From Flavobacterium sp. CG_23.5 (lineage in GTDB: Bacteria > Bacteroidota > Bacteroidia > Flavobacteriales > Flavobacteriaceae): a DNA stretch of 64,000 nucleotides. Shown here piece after piece: positions 7,514 to 17,100 of this stretch (position 1 is its first letter; every line of letters starts with the position of its first letter). The stretch lies in the NCBI RefSeq assembly GCF_017875765.1, contig NZ_JAGGNA010000001.1, positions 767,001-831,000 of the forward strand. The letters are read 5' to 3'. A model generated the notes under the pieces. The model had not been told where the DNA came from. It worked only from the letters and a program-made list of their open reading frames with translations, and did no database searches. A program made the translations under genes and the position numbers.

Positions 7514-9727
7514 TTAAAACGTATACGTAATTTTTCCTTTCATAAAAAATGGAGTTCCCGGTGTAAAATGAATTTCTTCCACGCTTGAAGTTTCATTTTG
7601 CAATCTTGATTCAGTCGCAAATTGAGTTTCGTTCCATTTGGTATTAAACAAATTATCGATAGACATTCCAATCGTTATTTTTTTATATTGATAATTGATA
7701 TTAAAATCTGATACAAAATAGCCTTTTGCAACTATAGAATTATCCTCATTAGCCGGACGACTTTTTAAATAGCGATAATGAATTCCGCCTGAAAAACCAT
7801 TTAATTTCTGGAAACTTAAACCGCCTGTTGATGTAAAATCCGGTGCTAGTGGTATGTAATCCTGACCTTCTGGAGCATCCATGCTTCTGGCATACGTATA
7901 ATTTGCATCAGTATCTAAATAAAACCAATCATTCAATTGATAACGCAACCCTAAATCAACACCCATACGTTTTGATTTCCCGCTTGGCTCAATAATTCCG
8001 GCATCGCCTACATACACAAACTCTTGTTCCAAATACAAATACCATAAAGCGGAATTCACAATTAACTTAGGAAATGGCTTCCAAATAGTTCCAATATCCG
8101 TTCCTATTGCCGTGGGTAAAACCTGCTTACCGCTGTTTTGAACTACAACTCTAGTGTCATTAGAATGAAAACCCATCCCTGATTTTATAAAAAACTGTAA
8201 ATTGTTATTTTCGGTATATATAAAATTCAACTTTGGAGAAATTTTGACTTTGCTTTCCGACTGTGTTTTATAATCAGTTGTCAATTTATCTTGGTAATTG
8301 AATTTGAAATAATCCAAGCGAACGGCAGGATTGATTATTAGTTTTCCAAGGTTTATTTCGGAATTTATATAACTGAACAAATTAGATTGATCAATATCAC
8401 CTAATTTTATATGCTCAAGAACCGTTCTTCTGTTTAAAGTATGCGAAAGCTCTGTATCTGTAGTGGCATCAGCCCGAAAACCAACACCATATTGAAACGT
8501 TATATCTAAATCATTCAGCTTCATTTTTTTATTCAACTCGGCATTCATTCCATAAATATTTCTATTTTCTTTTTGTCTAATTTGGTCGCCATTGATAGGA
8601 TCATTTAGAAAAAAAGTAAAATTAGAATACAATTCAAATTCATATTTAGAGTAAAAAGCGTTGACTTTCAAGAATGTGTTTTCGTTAATTGGTTTACTCA
8701 TACTCGCATTAAAATTAGTTCTAGAGGTTTTCCCTCCTTCAGTATCATCGACAGATCCAAATCGTGAAATCGTTCCATTATCAACCAATCGTTGTGGTAT
8801 TTGTCCAGAAGCATCCCACTTACTGGAAAAACGAGAGGCTGAAATTGAAAATTTGGAATTATCATCCAATATCGCTGAATATTTTCCCAATAAATTGATT
8901 CGATTAAAATTTTGAGGCGAATCAAATGGCCCGTCTGTCAAAATATATTCAGTGGCAATATAAGCGCTCTGCTTTTTTTGGTTACCCAAAAGATTAAATA
9001 ACCCTACCGTTCTCAACGTATTAAATTGTCCAATTTCAAGTCCGATACTACTTTTTTCTAGTTTATCTTTCGTTTGGAAAGCAACATAACCTGCGGTTGC
9101 AAAATCCCCTTTATTGGCATAATAGGTTCCTTTCCCGAAATCTATTTTCTCTACCGTTTCTGGAATTACAAAATGCAAATCGGCGTAACCTTGACCATGT
9201 GCGTGAGAAACCATATTTACCGGCATTCCATCCACTGAAATCGCAATATCAGTACCGTGATCGATATCAAAACCTCTCAAGAAAATTTGCTCCGCTTTAC
9301 CTCCACCGGCATGTTGACCAATGAATAATCCGGGTACTTTTCGCAAAATTTCTTGAGAAGAATTTACCGGAGTCGCCTGCAAATCTATTTTTGAAATCAC
9401 ATTCATTGCCGAAAGCTTTGCCTGAATAACGACTTCATTCAAACGAAAACTATCGTCTTCCAGATTAATTATACTTTCGGATGAAGTGACAGAAAAATTC
9501 ATTTTTTTATAACCCAAAGCAGTTACTTTTAACGCACTTCCTACAACAGTCTTGTCTATCGAAAACATTCCAAATTCGTCCGTATGTGCATGAGTTTCGG
9601 TAGTTGTATTAATCAGATAGGCATTTTCTATTGGTTTTCCATCCATATCCACTACTTTACCTTTTTGAATTTGACCATAAGAAGCCATCCCGAAGAAAGT
9701 AATCAGGATTATAAAAACATTTTTCAT
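7514..9727 (-). CDS. TonB-dependent outer-membrane receptor
   Basis: This 737-aa outer-membrane transporter would be driven by TonB. Domains in order are a signal peptide (about 1-18), a carboxypeptidase-like beta-sandwich (about 20-95, KGKVVDMDGKPIENAYLIN), a plug (about 105-215) and a 22-strand-type barrel ending in Phe (KITYTF). The plug carries RGFDIDHGTDI and VSHAHGQGYADLHF (about 170-185). From memory these mark a distinct class of receptors; the clustered histidines suggest a metal or metal-complex ligand, but the substrate is unknown. It is 7 nt downstream of the TPR lipoprotein gene, so the two are co-transcribed. The neighbouring sigma/anti-sigma pair and DUF4331 genes suggest a regulated uptake locus. 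Confidence 0.88.
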   Translation of the reverse strand: MKNVFIILITFFGMASYGQIQKGKVVDMDGKPIENAYLINTTTETHAHTDEFGMFSIDKTVVGSALKVTALGYKKMNFSVTSSESIINLEDDSFRLNEVVIQAKLSAMNVISKIDLQATPVNSSQEILRKVPGLFIGQHAGGGKAEQIFLRGFDIDHGTDIAISVDGMPVNMVSHAHGQGYADLHFVIPETVEKIDFGKGTYYANKGDFATAGYVAFQTKDKLEKSSIGLEIGQFNTLRTVGLFNLLGNQKKQSAYIATEYILTDGPFDSPQNFNRINLLGKYSAILDDNSKFSISASRFSSKWDASGQIPQRLVDNGTISRFGSVDDTEGGKTSRTNFNASMSKPINENTFLKVNAFYSKYEFELYSNFTFFLNDPINGDQIRQKENRNIYGMNAELNKKMKLNDLDITFQYGVGFRADATTDTELSHTLNRRTVLEHIKLGDIDQSNLFSYINSEINLGKLIINPAVRLDYFKFNYQDKLTTDYKTQSESKVKISPKLNFIYTENNNLQFFIKSGMGFHSNDTRVVVQNSGKQVLPTAIGTDIGTIWKPFPKLIVNSALWYLYLEQEFVYVGDAGIIEPSGKSKRMGVDLGLRYQLNDWFYLDTDANYTYARSMDAPEGQDYIPLAPDFTSTGGLSFQKLNGFSGGIHYRYLKSRPANEDNSIVAKGYFVSDFNINYQYKKITIGMSIDNLFNTKWNETQFATESRLQNETSSVEEIHFTPGTPFFMKGKITYTF

Positions 9728-9734
9728 CTAATGG

Positions 9735-11030
9735 CTATAATTGTTTTACCTTTTTGTCTAAATTGGGTCCTAATTCATAAATACTGGAAAGCAATTCTTC
9801 CTTAATTGGTTGTACTTTTACGGCTTCTTTATTAGATTTATAAATCATCGCTAAATGATATTGCACTTTTGGTTCGAATGATTTCCCAACTACATATTTT
9901 TGAGCAATTTCTAATGCTTTTTTATTTTGGCCAAGATTTAAATAAGACCACGCCAATAAATCATAAGAATCAGGAGTTGGACGGTGATCCACTTCGACTT
10001 TTGCAATTTCAAGTGCTTTCGAAGCCGTTTCTTTTGCGTCAGCATAAATTAAAACATTGTATTTGTTATACATTGCGCCATAATTGTTGGCTTTTAGCAT
10101 TTCGAAATAAGCATTTCTGTTTTCTAATTCTTTTGCTTTATCTCCTTCGAATTGGGCAATTTGAGATTTCAATAAATAAAAATCAGGCGTATTGTGAGTC
10201 ACTTCAATGGCTTCAACAATTCTTTTTGCCTCTTCTGTATTTCTTTCATGTGAAAATACAATCCAGGCTATTCCTTTTAAAGCATACGAATAATTGGGAT
10301 CGATTGTCAAAGTTTTTATGTAGCTGTCATAGGATTCCTGAATTCTGCCGGCATGACCGTAAAAATCTCCAAGATTTGAGTAAGACCAGATTTTAAGGAC
10401 TTTATTATCTTCTTTTTCAGCAATATCTCTGGCTTTTTCCATGAAAGTAATGGCCGTTTTCAAATCACCTTTATGGTCATTCCATTTAGCCAAACGAATC
10501 AGATAATCATAATCTCTCATATCACGCAGTGCGTTCAAATTCTTTACGGCTTCCGGATAATTACCTAATTCCATTTGAACATCAAATAATAATTTTTGAG
10601 TTTCTTTCTTCCCTTCGCCTATTGCCAGTGCTTTATTCGCTAAACCCAAAGCTTCTTTAAATCGATGCTGAGCAATATAATTTCTTGCCAAAGATCGGAT
10701 AGTGGATACCTTCGAATATTTATAAGTTGCATTTGATTGCGTTAGTAAAGCTTCCGTTTTATATAAATATTTGATGTTTCCAGTATATTCAAAAAGCGTT
10801 GCATAATTAGACGCAATTAGACTTAAGTAACTGATTTGATTAGGAGCTTCATCGAATTTCTTTTGCCAGAAATCAATTTCATTATTAGCAAAAGCCATTG
10901 ATTTATTATCTTTTAGATGCAAATATTTATTGTAATCTGATGTTTTTGTAATTTGAGTTGGTTTGTTACTACAGCTATAAAGTGCTATGATTGCAAAAAC
11001 CAATAATGGAATTATTTTTGAAGGTTTCAT
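9735..11030 (-). CDS. TPR-repeat lipoprotein
   Basis: This 431-aa envelope lipoprotein is built of tetratricopeptide-type helical repeats. The start at 11030 is chosen because it yields the signal MKPSKIIPLLVFAIIALYSC with lipobox Cys20; the open frame runs 19 codons further up through a CAAA repeat that looks non-coding. Repeat-like segments are visible at about residues 100-260 and 330-400 (for example YAQHRFKEALGLANKALAI-type pairs and IKTLTIDPNYSYALKGIAWI). It is a likely scaffold or partner for the TonB receptor encoded 7 nt downstream. Expression must pass a strong terminator just upstream, because only 37 nt separate that terminator from the ATG. No enzymatic motif was seen. Confidence 0.82.
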   Translation of the reverse strand: MKPSKIIPLLVFAIIALYSCSNKPTQITKTSDYNKYLHLKDNKSMAFANNEIDFWQKKFDEAPNQISYLSLIASNYATLFEYTGNIKYLYKTEALLTQSNATYKYSKVSTIRSLARNYIAQHRFKEALGLANKALAIGEGKKETQKLLFDVQMELGNYPEAVKNLNALRDMRDYDYLIRLAKWNDHKGDLKTAITFMEKARDIAEKEDNKVLKIWSYSNLGDFYGHAGRIQESYDSYIKTLTIDPNYSYALKGIAWIVFSHERNTEEAKRIVEAIEVTHNTPDFYLLKSQIAQFEGDKAKELENRNAYFEMLKANNYGAMYNKYNVLIYADAKETASKALEIAKVEVDHRPTPDSYDLLAWSYLNLGQNKKALEIAQKYVVGKSFEPKVQYHLAMIYKSNKEAVKVQPIKEELLSSIYELGPNLDKKVKQL

Positions 11031-11042
11031 AATCAAATGTTG

Positions 11043-11062
11043 TTTGTTTGTTTGTTTGTTTG
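11043..11062. repeat. Tetranucleotide repeat in the TPR gene leader
   Basis: Five uninterrupted TTTG units on the plus strand (CAAA on the minus strand) lie 12-32 nt upstream of the TPR lipoprotein ATG, within its leader. Such tracts can change length by slippage. Here that would alter leader spacing rather than reading frame. Confidence 0.8.
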
Positions 11063-11067
11063 TTTTG

Positions 11068-11116
11068 AAAAAAAAAAAACAGAGCACAATTAAAATGAAA
11101 GTACCCTGTTTTTTTT
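11068..11116 (-). terminator. Strong intrinsic terminator after the DUF4331 pair
   Basis: On the minus strand the sequence reads A8, then a 9-bp stem with two G-U pairs (ACAGGGTAC with GTGCTCTGT), a 13-nt loop and a run of twelve T. It lies between the DUF4331 C-half gene and the TPR gene of the same orientation, so it should end or attenuate the DUF4331 transcript. Confidence 0.85.
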
Positions 11117-11123
11117 GAAAATA

Positions 11124-11678
11124 TTACCAGGCTGTTGCCAAATAAGGGAATGAAGTTGTAAATGTTTTATCATTTGAATCTACGTGATCAGAAGTAAGAC
11201 CAGCATTAGAAGCACCTGTTGGGCCACCAAAGATTAATATTAGCTCCGTATCAATAACATCATCAGCCAAAGCTCTACCTGTTAAGACATTTGTTCCATC
11301 AAAAAACGTTGTTTTTCCTGAAGTTTTCACATTCAATACGTCAGTTGCCAATATCCCTGTAAATTGAGAAGACGTTAAACCTAAAGCATTTTTTGTATAT
11401 CCAGCATTTAAAGCTAGCAATCTAGATTCAAAAATAGATTGGTATTTTGCACCCATCATTGATGGAATTGCAGCATTGAAATCATCTTTAGGTTGGCCCG
11501 CAGCAATGAACACGGTATTTATAGCCGGTCTTGCCATTTGATCTTGTTGTACAAACGTTCCTGAAAAATCGGCACTTGCCATTGGATCTGTACTATTATC
11601 GTCATTATTACAGCTTACGGCGCCTATTGCGCAAACCACTGCTACAGCTATGATTTTGAATTTATTTGATTTACTCAT
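11124..11678 (-). CDS. DUF4331 C-terminal-half lipoprotein
   Basis: This 184-aa lipoprotein starts at the ATG at 11678 (lipobox GAVSC, Cys23); the 16 upstream codons of open frame are ignored because they break the signal peptide. After a short linker it contains QMARPAINTVFI and KDDFNAAIP, which correspond to the second half of single-chain DUF4331 proteins. FGGPTGASNAGLTSDHVDSN and the final FPYLATAW complete it. The gene follows the DUF4331 N-half gene by 77 nt in the same direction, so the two products probably assemble into one folded unit. The function of DUF4331 is not known. The gene ends at a strong terminator. Confidence 0.75.
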   Translation of the reverse strand: MSKSNKFKIIAVAVVCAIGAVSCNNDDNSTDPMASADFSGTFVQQDQMARPAINTVFIAAGQPKDDFNAAIPSMMGAKYQSIFESRLLALNAGYTKNALGLTSSQFTGILATDVLNVKTSGKTTFFDGTNVLTGRALADDVIDTELILIFGGPTGASNAGLTSDHVDSNDKTFTTSFPYLATAW

Positions 11679-11755
11679 GATATTTTTATTTAAATTTTTT
11701 CTTAATTCGTGAACTTGACGTTTCATAATTTTAAAGTTTAATAAACAATAATTGA

Positions 11756-12406
11756 TTATTGTTTTTTCTTAGTTTCTGCCCATACATTCAAAGTACTCGC
11801 AGTACCTAACATTGCTTTTGGAACTTCCACTACTATTGAAAGTACATTTGTTCCTGCAAAAGTATCTGTACCTGGGTTTTTGAATCCTGAAGCTGTTCCG
11901 CCAAGGATTGCTTTGAATTGTCCTAAGTCAAAAAAGAAAGGATCGTCTCTTGGTCCTGCGAAAAATTTCATTCCGTTTTGTGTTCCTAATATAGGAGCAG
12001 CACCGTAAGTAGAAATCGCAACGGTTCCTGAAGCAGCGCTAGATTTAATTGTACTGGATGTTCCCGTTGTTCCAGGAGCATAAGGACCAAAGAAATACAT
12101 TTTGTCTCCTCTTTTAATCGCTTGAATTACTAAATCCTCCACATTATCACCTGTGTTATCAATATTAATTTCAATCATTACATTTTCATTAAATGCCGCT
12201 GCAGCTGTTGCATTAGGACTTAACAAACCTTGCGTATTTACTGCAAATACTAAGTTGTTCGTGTCTTGTCCTTGAAAAGTGTACACATCGGTAATATCTG
12301 CTGCATTACCGGTTACTGATGGAGCATCTACGTGATCCGCTGCTACTAAAATTAAGCCCGAAATCGCCACTAGCGATAGACCTAATAACATTTTTGTTTT
12401 TTTCAT
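11756..12406 (-). CDS. DUF4331 N-terminal-half exported protein
   Basis: This 216-aa exported protein has a signal peptide (MKKTKMLLGLSLVAISGLIL, cleavage near VAA-DHVDAP). The mature start DHVDAPSVTGNAADITDVYT is the hallmark beginning of DUF4331 proteins, and IVVEVPKAMLG and LNVWAETK match the end of the family's first half. It lacks the second half, which the next gene supplies. Unlike that partner it has no lipobox. It is divergent from the ECF sigma gene. Its 200-bp upstream region has no TAnnTTTG box on this strand, which fits control by the adjacent ECF sigma factor. The biochemical role is unknown. Confidence 0.78.
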   Translation of the reverse strand: MKKTKMLLGLSLVAISGLILVAADHVDAPSVTGNAADITDVYTFQGQDTNNLVFAVNTQGLLSPNATAAAAFNENVMIEINIDNTGDNVEDLVIQAIKRGDKMYFFGPYAPGTTGTSSTIKSSAASGTVAISTYGAAPILGTQNGMKFFAGPRDDPFFFDLGQFKAILGGTASGFKNPGTDTFAGTNVLSIVVEVPKAMLGTASTLNVWAETKKKQ

Positions 12407-12608
12407 TTTGTTATAATTTAAAAGGTTATAAAAGCATTTACGGCATTGTTTCCGATTTGGTTTTAAAAATCATAAAAAAAAATTAATTAATATTTTAAAT
12501 AGTTGATAATCAATATTTTAAATGTAAAATAAAAACATAATTTTTTTATTTTTTAAAAAAAATTAAAGCAGAAATTGATATAATTTACCAATTGTAGATA
12601 AGAATGTA

Positions 12609-12616
12609 TAAGTTTG
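12609..12616 (+). promoter_or_regulatory. -7 promoter element of the sigma/anti-sigma operon
   Basis: TAAGTTTG matches the housekeeping consensus TAnnTTTG. It overlaps the upstream in-frame TTG at 12614, showing that translation must begin at the ATG at 12638. Confidence 0.65.
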
Positions 12617-12637
12617 CAATTGCAAAACATAAAGGAT

Positions 12638-13168
12638 ATGACCCAAGACGAATTATTAGTGTTGATATATAAGAAAGACGATAAGGCATTTACACATCTA
12701 TATGATATGTATTCCAAAAGCCTTTTTGCAGTAATTACCGTTCTGGTAAAAAACAGAGAAGAAGCCGAAGATGTTCTTCAAGATGTATTTGTAAAAATCT
12801 GGAAAAACATTGATTCCTACCATGAAAGTAAAGGTCGATTCTATACTTGGATTTTAAATATCGCCAGAAATACCTCCATCGATAAATTGCGTTCCAAAAA
12901 TTTTAATAACAGTCAAAAAAACCTTTCCTCAGATAATTTCGTACATCTGTTAGACGACAGTAATAAACTCGTCAATAAAATTGATACTATAGGTATACAA
13001 GAGTTTATAAAAAAACTAAAACCGAAATGTATTCAAATAATAGATTTACTGTTTTTTAAAGGATATACCCAACAAGAAGCTTCTGATGAATTAGAAATTC
13101 CTTTGGGTACTGTTAAAACTCATAATCGAAACTGTATTAATGACTTAAGAAATTATTTGAAAGTATAA
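12638..13168 (+). CDS. ECF sigma-70 family RNA polymerase sigma factor
   Basis: This 176-aa group 4 (ECF) sigma factor has region 2 at about residues 20-90 (FTHLYDMYSKSLFAVI, then EEAEDVLQDVFVKIWKNI) and region 4 at about 120-172 (FKGYTQQEASDELEIPLGTV, a helix-turn-helix). Region 3 is missing, as expected for ECF factors. The ATG at 12638 follows AAAGGA and a -7 box. The stop overlaps the start of the anti-sigma gene (TAATG), so the two are translationally coupled. The architecture and the RskA-like partner place it near the SigK group. Likely targets are the divergent DUF4331 genes and perhaps the TPR-TonB genes; this is inferred from position. Confidence 0.9.
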   Translation: MTQDELLVLIYKKDDKAFTHLYDMYSKSLFAVITVLVKNREEAEDVLQDVFVKIWKNIDSYHESKGRFYTWILNIARNTSIDKLRSKNFNNSQKNLSSDNFVHLLDDSNKLVNKIDTIGIQEFIKKLKPKCIQIIDLLFFKGYTQQEASDELEIPLGTVKTHNRNCINDLRNYLKV

Positions 13169-13953
13169 TGGAAACAAAAGAATATATAGAATCAGGTATT
13201 TTAGAACTTTACGTTTATGGTTTACTCACGGAAACCGAAAATGAAGAGGTTACTATTATGGCAAAAAACAACCCCGAAATCAATGAAGAAATCATTGCGA
13301 TAGAAAAGGCAATTGTAGCTTTATCTTCCAGTTTTTCACCATTTATTTCTGCGGAAAATTTCGAAAAAATAAAAGAAAAATTAGAACTTAAACCCGCCAG
13401 AGTAATTGAATTCGAACCAAGCAGAAATTGGTCTCAATACATTGGTTGGGCCGCTGCGGTTCTTTTATTGGTTGGCATTGGCTATCAATACAATCTAATG
13501 GAGCAAACCGATAACCAAGTGGTAAATGCTACTTCCGAAAAATCAAAACTTGAAAAGGATATTAAAACTTTGGAACTGAAAAATTCGGCAAGTGAAACCA
13601 GTTTAGCCGTTGTACGAGACGCTAAAAATACCGTTGTCGCACTTGGCGGACAAGCGGTTGCGCCACAATCTTCAGCAAAAGTGTATTGGAACAAAGAAAC
13701 TAAAGTGGTTTATGTAGATGCGGCAGGATTACCTGAACCACCAGAAGGAATGGTATACCAAGTCTGGGCATTAAAATTGAATCCGTTGACACCTACAAGC
13801 ATTGGACTACTAGAAAATTTCAAGGTTAATGATCAAAAGATGTTTGCTGTTGATAATGCGAATGAAGCAGAAGCTTTTGGTATAACTTTGGAGCCTGCAG
13901 GAGGAAGTTTAAGTCCTACAATGGAACAATTATATACCTTAGGAAAAGTATAA
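13168..13953 (+). CDS. RskA-like membrane anti-sigma factor
   Basis: This 261-aa single-pass membrane protein holds the ECF sigma factor inactive. It has a cytoplasmic N-terminus (about 1-85, with an anti-sigma-like helical start SGILELYVYGLLTETENEEV), one transmembrane helix (about 90-107, WAAAVLLLVGIGYQYNL), a short charged coiled segment (about 120-145) and a periplasmic RskA C-terminal domain (about 165-261: VYWNKETKVVYVDAAGLPEP, YQVWALKL, FGITLEPAGG). The start codon overlaps the sigma stop by one base. The periplasmic domain presumably senses an envelope signal; a regulated protease would release the sigma factor. Confidence 0.9.
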   Translation: METKEYIESGILELYVYGLLTETENEEVTIMAKNNPEINEEIIAIEKAIVALSSSFSPFISAENFEKIKEKLELKPARVIEFEPSRNWSQYIGWAAAVLLLVGIGYQYNLMEQTDNQVVNATSEKSKLEKDIKTLELKNSASETSLAVVRDAKNTVVALGGQAVAPQSSAKVYWNKETKVVYVDAAGLPEPPEGMVYQVWALKLNPLTPTSIGLLENFKVNDQKMFAVDNANEAEAFGITLEPAGGSLSPTMEQLYTLGKV

Positions 13954-13964
13954 ATAATATCATA

Positions 13965-14100
13965 TTTCAACATTTCTAGTTCCCAATTAAAAAAGCTGAA
14001 TAGCCAACTTGGAATGTTGAATTTTGAAATAAAAAAATAGTATTGGTCAGCACTTTTCAGAATTTCAACATTGAAAATTCCATGTTCCATGTTCAAAATT
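13965..14100. repeat. Clustered short inverted and direct repeats
   Basis: TTTCAACATT occurs at 13965-13974 and again at 14063-14072, with its inverse AATGTTGA at 14013-14020 between them. CCATGTT is then directly repeated near 14081-14094. The region follows the anti-sigma stop and holds no gene. It could form alternative hairpins. Confidence 0.55.
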
Positions 14101-14143
14101 AAGAAGATCAAATATTCATTAAAAAGTAAAAAATATTAAATAC

Positions 14144-14179
14144 AAAAAAAGGTTCAACCGAAAAGTTGAACCTTTTTTT
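14144..14179. terminator. Bidirectional terminator between anti-sigma and ccsBA genes
   Basis: An 8-bp stem (GGTTCAAC/GTTGAACC) is extended by seven A-T pairs around a CGAAAA loop, with T runs in both directions. It serves two convergent genes. Confidence 0.92.
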
Positions 14180-14197
14180 ATGGAAATAATTCAAGAA

Positions 14198-17100
14198 TTA
14201 TTTCTTATAATATTTTCTATATTTTGGATAGGTAACAGCTCCTATCGCAGCAATTCCTCCTAATGAATACCAAATCCAGTTTAATGAATGGGCTTCACCA
14301 CTCGCATACGAATGAAGTCCAACTAAATGGAAATTCACGCCATAATACGTAAACAAAATCGATACAAAAGCAAACATACTCATCAGGTTAAAAATCCATT
14401 TTCCTCGTAAGGATGGAACGAATCGAGCATGAATAACAAAAGCGTAAACCATTATACTGATTAATGCCCAAGTTTCTTTTGGATCCCAACCCCAGTAACG
14501 TCCCCAACTTTCATTGGCCCACTGTCCTCCAAGGAAGTTTCCAATGGTAAGCATGATTAAACCAATTGTCAATGCCATTTCATTGATGTAGGTGATTTCT
14601 TGAATATTCAAATCCATTTTGGCTTTGTTTTTTTCATTGGTAAAAAATATCAACAACAGAGAAACAAAACCTAATATCATTCCTAATGCAAATGGACCGT
14701 AACTGGCTACAATCACTGCTACGTGAATCATTAACCAATACGAATTAAGAACCGGCTGTAAATTAGCAATTTCCGGGTCAATCCAATTCATGTAGGCTGC
14801 TGCTAAAATCATTGCTGTAACAAAAGCAGAAGAAGCCACAGTAAGTTTCGATTTTATATCGAAAGCCAATCCAAAAAACATGGTAGCCCAAGCTACATAA
14901 ATGATCGATTCATAAGCATTACTCCAAGGCGCATGCCCTGAAATATACCAACGGGCGATTAAACCTATAGTATGTAAACCGAATAACAATCCAACAATAA
15001 CATGCATAGAATTGACCAAAATATTCAATACTTTTCGCTCTTTCACTATTTGTAGAATCGTAAATAAAAGCATCAAAATAGCGGCTATCAAATACCAATA
15101 GGGCAATACTTTGAACACATCGTATTTATTGTACAATATCTCCAATGTGATTTTCTCTTCGGTTGGTCTCACTTTGCTTCCAAACTTTTTCTGAAAACCA
15201 TTTATGCTTTCTAATAATTCGTTTGCTGTTTTATAATCTTTAGTATCGGCTGCATTAGTTAAAGTCCCAAAATATAATGGCAACACACTTTTAGTATAAG
15301 TGGAATCCATTCCTTTCATCCCTGATTCATTCAATTCTAAATAGGAAATCCATTTATTATTTTCATTATTTGGAATAGGGAAAATCTTTAATATTCGGCC
15401 ACTCAAGGCTGATTCCATCAGATTTACTTTTTTATCGGTTTCAATAAAGTCTTTTTCAAACTGGTTTGGATTTCCTGCTTTAAAAGCGTCATCTAAATAT
15501 GGAGACAATTTATAGTTCCCTTTTTCATCAAAAAAAGCAATAAAGGGAGCGTATTTTGCTTCTTTGTCAATACCAATAATTTTTCGGATACTATCATTTC
15601 CCGCTTTGATATAAATTAATGGAACTTCAATCCATAATTTTGCATATTCCGTCATAGACAACAAAACCTGATCAGAGTTCATGCCTTTATACGTTTCCAT
15701 ATGGCTCACTTTTCGCAATAATTCAGACGAAAAAGTATTGATAGGCTTCATTCTTCCGCCAGCATCTTGGATTATTAATCTTCCAAATTTAGCTGCATGG
15801 TCTTCCGGAACTTTATATTTTACCAATAAAGAATCCATTTGTTTTTCATTGGGCGCCTTGTGCTGATGATCGTCTTGTTTTTGAGCAAATCCATTAAAAC
15901 TTAGCATCAAAACTAAAATCGTAGTCAACTTTGCTTTTTTATTTTTTACCACTTCCAGTTTTCTTTTCAAATCAGCAAAACGAGAATACTTAGTAAACAT
16001 AATTGACATCATTGCAAAAAACAACATAAAATAGCCGCTGTATGTTATGCAAGTTCCCCAAAAATCGTGATTTACAGATAATACTGTTCCTTTTTCGTCA
16101 GGATCAAAAGAAGATTGAAAAAAGCGAAATTGTTTGTAATCTAAAACATTATTCATAAAAATTCTGGCATCAAATGATTTAGTGGAATCTTGAACCGTAA
16201 CCTGGCTTTCAAAAGAAGAATAACTTTTCTCGGTTCCAGGATATTTTTTAGCAATAAAATCATTCAATTTTATCTTGAAAGGCAAGACATAGGCTTTGCT
16301 TCCGTAGAAAAAAGTATAATCAATTTTTCCTATTTTCACAGTTTTAGATTCTCCTATTTTACCTTTGGAACCCAGAATCGTAACCTCATTTTGTTGTCCT
16401 TCAGCACTTACATTTAAAACTAAAGCATCTTCATGATTCTTTGCCTTAAAGTCATTACTTGAATCATAAGCAATTACTCCTTTTACTGCAGGATCAGGAA
16501 ATACAAAACGCATTTCGCCAATGCTGTACAAGGAACGCATCATTAATGGCTGAACATTATCTTTAGTCACTTTTCCTTGCAATTTATCTGCCATGCGCAT
16601 AAAATTACCTTCAAAAGGAGTTTGGATTGTATAAGCCGCTCCCGTTGTCGTGATGTTTATCGCCCCTTCGGCATATTTGTTTAATGAAAACAATACATTA
16701 TGTATATTTTGTATTTCACCCGCTTTAAGCATATGTTCGTGACGGCTTCCATCACCGGCTTCTACCACTTTCATGTAAACAACTCCTTTATTATCCGGCT
16801 TGATAACTTCTTTTGCGCCCAAAATAAAATTTTTATATTCTACTTTAAATGGCGTATCAGCAAATTTATCTGAAATCGAAAAACTATTATTGGTAACAGG
16901 AGATAGCAATAAAGATTTTTCAAAAACTCTACGTTTCATTTCGCCTTTGTATTCACCATCTATAAAAACAGTAAGAAAGGTTTTCTCCGAAAAAACTTGA
17001 TTTTCTGCAGCACCTTCGCAAATAGGCATCATTCCTTCGTAACTGATGTATCGTGTTACGAAAGCACCAAGAAGAATAAAAATGAAAGACAAATGGAGTA

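Noticed and set aside
12614..12637. Upstream TTG start for the ECF sigma gene
   Set aside because: The TTG is part of the -7 promoter box, so it would not be in the transcript.
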